64,000 nucleotides of DNA from Tanytarsus gracilentus (lineage: Eukaryota > Arthropoda > Insecta > Diptera > Chironomidae): contig JAXRKN010000042.1 of NCBI GenBank assembly GCA_038502055.1, positions 4,655,483 to 4,719,482 of the forward strand. Reading direction: 5' to 3'. The translations under genes were made by a program, and so were the position numbers. The stretch's first letter is position 1; each line of letters opens with the position of its first letter. Below the pieces are notes generated by a model. The model was not told the origin of the DNA. It was given only the letters and a program-made list of their open reading frames with translations, and made no database searches. Positions 57,561 through 64,000 of the stretch are shown here, one piece after another.

Positions 57561-58755
57561 AAAAGACTTAATATTTTTTCAATTTCTTTGCGGTTATGAT
57601 TAGTATATTAATAGAGCTTCAAATCGAGTATACAAACATGGTCACTCCGACCCTTCCTTGGCCTTTTGATCTCAGTTTTAAATCTTCAATTTTAAAAAAA
57701 AGGCACGGGTACCGAAAGCGCCAGCTGCGCTTAGTGTTTAAAAGATTCCCCAGTTCAAATCCTTTAAGAAAAGTAACCTCCTACTGTGGTCATTTTGCTT
57801 TTTTCTATGAGTTTTTTCAATAAAACTGATTTTGCTATTCAAAAATATGCACTTTTTTTGCCATAACTTTTTTCAAAATCAATATTTTGACACAAAGTTT
57901 TCATTTTTTGATTTATTATTTCAAAACCTTTATTTTGATACCAAATACTAATAGGTTTAAAAAAAATTTCCATTCCCTAGAGCCCTTCAAAGTTTCAAAA
58001 ATTCACACCCCTTCTAAATCAAAAGTTCTTGATCAAAAGTAAAAACTATTTTACCCGTATTTCTTTATTTTTAATACCATTTAAGAAAAAAATCACTTTA
58101 AAGCAACTTTTTTCACTTAAACTATGTTTTCTTACACCCCTTAAATTTTACAAGTACGATCACAGTTTTTTGACTAAAACTTTTTTCAAAATCAAAATTT
58201 TCTCTCTCTGATTTCAGTTTTGTATTTTATTATAACTAAGCTTTCCAAAAATATATCATACTAGTAAGTTTTGACTAATTTTGTAGTCTCTAGAGCAGCT
58301 CAAAGTTTGAAATTATAGGCTACTCGTGCAACCAGAGAGGTAAATTTTTATATGCATCCAAACCCTATAGTATGGGTACTTAAATTAAAGGATTTTTAAC
58401 GTAGATAACAAATATGTAAAAATATTTTGAAAATTTTATGTTAAAAATATTTTTTTTTTGACAAAATAAGTTTTTTTTTGACAAAATTTTGTTAAAATTC
58501 CAAAAAAAAAATCATTGACCCACTTGTTTTCATTCAAAAAATGTTTTTTATATTTTTCTTAATGTCCTTTAACTGTAACTAAGTTTATTTTGAGTTTTTA
58601 ACCCATAACTACAAGGTTTTCATCATATGTTTGAAGATTTAAAACTGAGATCAAAAGGCCAAGGAAGGGTCGGAGTGACCATGTTTGTATACTCGATTTG
58701 AAGCTCTATTAATATACTAATCATAACCGCAAAGAAATTGAAAAAATATTAAGCG
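57561..58755. mobile_element. 1.2 kb foldback element
   Basis: About 125 bp at 57,561-57,690 (including GGTCACTCCGACCCTTCC and CCTTTTGATCTCAGTTTTAA) is reverse-complemented at 58,625-58,755. The ~930 bp interior is AT-rich with two short related blocks (CCATAACTTTTTTCAAAATC near 57,861 and a variant near 58,170). No coding frame of note. Confidence 0.75.
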
Positions 58756-58789
58756 TAGATTTTTCTGTGATTTTTTGAAATTTCGAATT

Positions 58790-58924
58790 TTTAAGGGCTC
58801 GTAGCGGGTCAGTCGTTGGTCGGATCGGAAAAAAAATATTTTTCCCGTATTCCTGAGGTCAAACTACATAAGTGAGCTCATGCGCTGAATTTTTGCACGA
58901 AAATCGGGAAAATGAAACACTGTG
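58790..58924 (-). repeat. inverted CACAGTG terminal block
   Basis: Reverse complement starts CACAGTGTTTCATTTTCCCG and matches the blocks at 44,036 and 47,023 for about 120 bp, including TTTGACCTCAGGAATACGGG. On the plus strand the next base begins the 154 bp satellite. Confidence 0.75.
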
Positions 58925-61219
58925 CATTTTGCCCTCTAACTCGACAAATTTGTTCTGGACCTATTTATTTCATATTTTTAATGTAAACTTTACAGCCAAA
59001 TACACAATCTGGTTGCATTAACATCCTTAAAAGTGAGTTTTTAAGAATTTTAGTGAAATTTTAAAAAATCTCACTCTCACATTTTGCCCTCTAACTCTAC
59101 AAATTTGTTCTGGACCTATTTATTTTATAATTTTAATGTAAACTCGACAGCCAAATACACAATCTGATTGCATTAACATCCTTAAAAATGAGTTTGAAGA
59201 ATTTTAGTGAAAATTTAAAAAATCTCACTCTCACATTTTGCCCTCTAACTCGACAAATTTGTTCTGGACCTATTAATTTTATAATTTTAACGTAAACTCG
59301 ACAGCCAAATACACAATCTGATTGCATTAACATCCTTAAAAATGAGTTTGAAGAATTTTAGTGAAAATTTAAAAAATCTCACTCTCACATTTTGCCCTCT
59401 AACTCGACAAATTTGTTCTGGACCTATTTATTTCATATTTTTAATGTAAACTTTATAGCCAAATACACAATCTGATTGCATTAACATCCTTAAAAATTAG
59501 TTTGAAGAATTTTAGTGAAAATTTAAAAAATCTCACTCTCACATTTTGCCCTCTAACTCGACAAATTTGTTCTGGACCTATTAATTTTATAATTTTAACG
59601 TAAACACGACATCCAAATACACAATCTGATTGCATTAACATCCTTAAAAATGAGTTTGAAGAATTTTAGTGAAAATTTAAAAAATCTCACTCTCACATTT
59701 TGCTTTCTAACTCCACAAATTTGTTCTGGACCTATTTATTTCATATTTTTAATGTAAACTTGACAGCCAAATACACAATCTGGTTGCATTAGCATCCTTA
59801 AAAGTGAGTTTTTAAGAATTTTAGTGAAAATTTAAAAAATCTCACTCTCACATTTTGCCCTCTAACTCGACAAATTTGTTCTGGACCTATTAATTTTATA
59901 ATTTTAACGTAAACTCGAATACACAATCTGATTGCATTTTATAATTTTAACGTAAACTCGACATCCAAATACACAATCTGATTGCATTAACATCCTTAAA
60001 AATTAGTTTGAAGAATTTTAGTGAAAATTTAAAAAATCTCACTCTCACATTTTGCCCTCTAACTCGACAAATTTGTTCTGGACCTATTTATTTCATATTT
60101 TTAATGTAAACTTGATAGCCAAATACACAATCTGATTGCATTAACATCCTTAAAAATTAGTTTGAAGAATTTTAGTGAAAATTTAAAAAATCTCACTCTC
60201 ACATTTTGCCCTCTAACTCGACAAATTTGTTCTGGACCTATTAATTTTATAATTTTAACGTAAACACGACATCCAAATACACAATCTGATTGCATTAACA
60301 TCCTTAAAAATGAGTTTGAAGAATTTTAGTGAAAATTTAAAAAATCTCACTCTCACATTTTGCTTTCTAACTCCACAAATTTGTTCTGGACCTATTTATT
60401 TCATATTTTTAATGTAAACTTGACAGCCAAATACACAATCTGGTTGCATTAGCATCCTTAAAAGTGAGTTTTTAAGAATTTTAGTGAAAATTTAAAAAAT
60501 CTCACTCTCACATTTTGCCCTCTAACTCGACAAATTTGTTTTGGACCTATTAATTTTATAATTTTAACGTAAATTCGACAGCCAAATACAATCTGATTGC
60601 ATTAACATCCTTAAAAATTAGTTTGAAGAATTTTAGTGAAAATTTAAAAAATCTCACTCTCACATTTTGCCCTCTAACTCGACAAATTTGTTCTGGACCT
60701 ATTAATTTTATAATTTTAACGTAAACTCGAATACACAATCTGATTGCATTTTATAATTTTAACGTAAACTCGACATCCAAATACACAATCTGATTGCATT
60801 AACATCCTTAAAATTTAGTTTGAAGAATTTTAGTGAAAATTTAAAAAATCTCACTCTCACATTTTGCCCTCTAACTCGACAAATTTGTTCTGGCATTATT
60901 TATTTCATATTTTCAATGTAAACTTGACAGCCAAATACACAATCTGGTTGCATTAACATCCTTAAAAGTGAGTTTTTAAGAATTTTAGTGAAATTTTAAA
61001 AAATCTCACTCTCACATTTTGCCCTCTAACTCTACAAATTTGTTCTGGACCTATTTATTTTATAATTTTAATGTAAACTCGACAGCCAAATACACAATCT
61101 GATTGCATTAACATCCTTAAAAATGAGTTTGCAGAATTTTAGTGAAAATTTAAAAAATCTCACTCTCACATTTTGCCCTCTAACTCGACAAATTTGTTCT
61201 GGACCTATTAATTTTATAA
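58925..61219 (-). repeat. 154 bp satellite, first orientation (about 15 monomers)
   Basis: Monomers carry TTTGCCCTCTAACTCGACAA, TTGTTCTGGACCTATT and TACACAATCTGATTGCATTA. Variants fall into at least two subtypes (ATTAATTTTATAATTTTAACG versus ATTTATTTCATATTTTTAATG spacers) that alternate irregularly. Two monomers have a short internal duplication (near 59,900-59,960 and 60,715-60,775). The array touches the CACAGTG block on its left. Confidence 0.93.
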
Positions 61220-64000
61220 TTTTAAACAAATTTGTCGAGTTAGAGGGCAAAATGTGAGCGTGAGATTTTTTAAATTTTCACTAAAATTCTTCAAACTAAT
61301 TTTTAAGGATGTTAATGCAATCAGATTGTGTATTTGGATGTCGAGTTTACGTTAAAATTATAAAATTAATAGGTCCAGAACAAATTTGTCGAGTTAGAGG
61401 GCAAAATGTGAGAGTGAGATTTTTTAAATTTTCACTAAAATTCTTCAAACTCATTTTTAAGGATGTTAATGCAATCAGATTGTGTATTTGGCTGTCGAGT
61501 TTACGTTAAAATTATAAAATTAATAGGTCCAGAACAAATTTGTCGAGTTAGAGGGCAAAATGTGAGAGTGAGATTTTTTAAATTTTCACTAAAATTCTTC
61601 AAACTCATTTTTAAGGATGTTAATGCAATCAGATTGTGTATTTGGCTGTCGAGTTTACGTTAAAATTATAAAATTAATAGGTCCAGAACAAATTTGTCGA
61701 GTTAGAGGGCAAAATGTGAGAGTGAGATTTTTTAAATTTTCACTAAAATTCTTCAAACTAATTTTTAAGGATGTTAATGCAATCAGATTGTGTATTTGGC
61801 TGTCGAATTTACGTTAAAATTATAAAATTAATAGGTCCAGAACAAATTTGTCGAGTTAGAGGGCAAAATGTGAGAGTGAGATTTTTTAAATTTTCACTAA
61901 AATTCTTCAAACTCATTTTTAAGGATGTAAATGCAATCAGATTGTGTATTTGGCTGTCGAGTTTACGTTAAAATTATAAAATTAATAGGTCCAAAACAAA
62001 TTTGTCGAGTTAGAGGGCAAAATGTGAGCGTGAGATTTTTTAAATTTTCACTAAAATTCTTCAAACTAATTTTTAAGGATGTTAATGCAATCAGATTGTG
62101 TATTTGGATGTCGAGTTTACGTTAAAATTATAAAATTAATAGGTCCAGAACAAATTTGTCGAGTTAGAGGGCAAAATGTGAGAGTGAGATTTTTTAAAAT
62201 TTTCACTAAAATTCTTCAAACTCATTTTTAAGGATGTTAATGCAATCAGATTGTGTATTTGGATGTCGAGTTTACGTTAAAATTATAAAATTAATAGGTC
62301 CAGAACAAATTTGTCGAGTTAGAGGGCAAAATGTGAGAGTGAGATTTTTTAAATTTTCACTAAAATTCTTCAAACTCATTTTTAAGGATGTTAATGCAAT
62401 CAGATTGTGTATTTGGCTGTCGAGTTTACGTTAAAATTATAAAATTAATAGGTCCAGAACAAATTTGTCGAGTTAGAGGGCAAAATGTGAGAGTGAGATT
62501 TTTTAAATTTTCACTAAAATTCTTCAAACTCATTTTTAAGGATGTTAATGCAATCAGATTGTGTATTTGGATGTCGAGTTTACGTTAAAATTATAAAATT
62601 AATAGGTCCAGAACAAATTTGTCGAGTTAGAGGGCAAAATGTGAGAGTGAAATTTTTTAAATTTTCACTAAAATTCTTCAAACTAATTTTTAAGGATGTT
62701 AATGCAATCAGATTGTGTATTTGGATGTCGAGTTTACGTTAAAATTATAAAATTAATAGGTCCAGAACAAATTTGTCGAGTTAGAGGGCAAAATGTGAGA
62801 GTGAGATTTTTTAAATTTTCACTAAAATTCTTCAAACTCATTTTTAAGGATGTTAATGCAATCAGATTGTGTATTTGGCTGTCGAGTTTACGTTAAAATT
62901 ATAAAATTAATAGGTCCAGAACAAATTTGTCGAGTTAGAGGGCAAAATGTGAGAGTGAGATTTTTTAAATTTTCACTAAAATTCTTCAAACTCATTTTTA
63001 AGGATGTTAATGCAATCAGATTGTGTATTTGGCTGTCAAGTTTACATTAAAAATATGAAATAAATAGGTCCAGAACAAATTTGTCGAGTTAGAGGGCAAA
63101 ATGTGAGAGTGAGATTTTTTAAATTTTCACTAAAATTCTTCAAACTCATTTTTAAGGATGTTAATGCAATCAGATTGTGTATTTGGCTGTCGAGTTTACA
63201 TTAAAAATATGAAATAAATAGGTCCAGAACAAATTTGTCGAGTTAGAGGGCAAAATGTGAGAGTGAGATTTTTTAAAATTTTCACTAAAATTCTTAAAAA
63301 CTCATTTTTAAGGATGTTAATGCAATCAGATTGTGTATTTGGCTGTCAAGTTTACATTAAAAATATGAAATAAATAGGTCCAGAACAAATTTGTCGAGTT
63401 AGAGGGCAAAATGTGAGAGTGAGATTTTTTAAATTTTCACTAAAATTCTTCAAACTAATTTTTAAGGATGTTAATGCAATCAGATTGTGTATTTGGATGG
63501 TAAATAAAAATGATCGATTCGAGTTTACGTTAAAATTATAAAATTAATAGGTCCAGAACAAATTTGTCGAGTTAGAGGGCAAAATGTGAGAGTGAGATTT
63601 TTTAAATTTTCACTAAAATTCTTAAAAACTCACTTTTAAGGATGTTAATGCAATCAGATTGTGTATTTGGCTGTCGAGTTTACGTTAAAATTATAAAATT
63701 AATAGGTCCAGAACAAATTTGTCGAGTTAGAGGGCAAAATGTGAGAGTGAGATTTTTTAAATTTTCACTAAAATTCTTAAAAACTAATTTTTAAGGATGT
63801 TATTGCAATCAGATTGTGTATTTGGCTATCAAGTTTACATTAAAAATATGAAATAAATAGGTCCAGAACAAATTTGTCGAGTTAGAGGGCAAAATGTGAG
63901 AGTGAGATTTTTTAAATTTTCACTAAAATTCTTCAAACTAATTTTTAAGGATGTTAATGCAATCAGATTGTGTATTTGGATGTCGAGTTTACGTTAAAAT
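61220..64000 (+). repeat. 154 bp satellite, reversed orientation (about 18 monomers, continues past the window)
   Basis: The same monomer reads in the opposite direction from ACAAATTTGTCGAGTTAGAG at 61,225 onward, with clean 154 bp spacing (for example ATG at 61,309, 61,463, 61,617 and 61,771). This half is more homogeneous than the first. Two monomers deviate: a 7-8 bp change at about 63,500 (GGTAAATAAAAATGATCG) and a one-base-longer A tract at 62,195. Overlapping 66-codon frames in each monomer shift frame between units because 154 is not a multiple of three. Confidence 0.93.

Noticed and set aside
61309..63050. Nine or more near-identical 64-66 codon open frames on the plus strand
   Set aside because: They are the 154 bp satellite read in overlapping frames; the period is not a multiple of three, the same text is non-coding in the inverted half, and there is no domain or gene context.
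58925..64000. CRISPR-like regular spacing
   Set aside because: The whole 154 bp unit is repeated without unique spacers, in a eukaryotic genome; it is a satellite.

Overview
The window is AT-rich animal nuclear DNA, almost certainly from an insect and probably a lower (nematoceran) fly. Evidence: GT-AG genes with many 50-60 nt introns, fly-like BRUCE, prosaposin and Slimb sequences, and dense DNA and non-LTR elements. The species assignment is an inference; nothing in the sequence names it.

Region 1 (1-22,600) is gene-dense. On the minus strand lies the first ~2,100 residues of BRUCE/BIRC6, the giant BIR-UBC ubiquitin ligase, running off the left edge. It shares a ~500 bp divergent promoter with a plus-strand RRM/Gly-Asn-rich RNA-binding protein. 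Next come a two-exon PET100 (complex IV assembly) gene, then on the minus strand a seven-saposin-B prosaposin precursor, CFP1 (the CpG-binding subunit of SET1/COMPASS, here with a reduced CXXC finger), and a multi-Tudor protein of the piRNA-pathway type that carries a frameshift. I spliced the main genes by hand: phases close across all exons of BRUCE, the RRM gene, PET100, prosaposin and CFP1.

Region 2 (22,670-48,875) is a graveyard built on pieces of a slimb/beta-TrCP (F-box/WD40) gene. Two broken copies (A and B) are followed by a ~740 bp tandem array of the last WD40 exon plus 3' sequence. Insertions into the array include a large foldback, a 5'-truncated but otherwise nearly intact APE-RT-RNase H retrotransposon with a 13 bp target duplication, a 1.35 kb insertion holding a 119 bp minisatellite, and a 1.05 kb CCGCGG-rich foldback with a 10 bp target duplication. 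The last part, with this foldback, was copied as a ~3.05 kb tandem duplication.

Region 3 (48,876-64,000) has no credible functional gene. It holds a degraded FP-type retroelement ORF, clusters of palindromic ATGCATAAT, a 1.77 kb tandem duplication, a TA-flanked inverted-repeat element inside a larger palindrome, another foldback, and from 58,925 a 154 bp satellite that reverses orientation at about 61,220. The change from gene-dense to repeat-only DNA at ~22.6 kb looks like a boundary into heterochromatin-like sequence.
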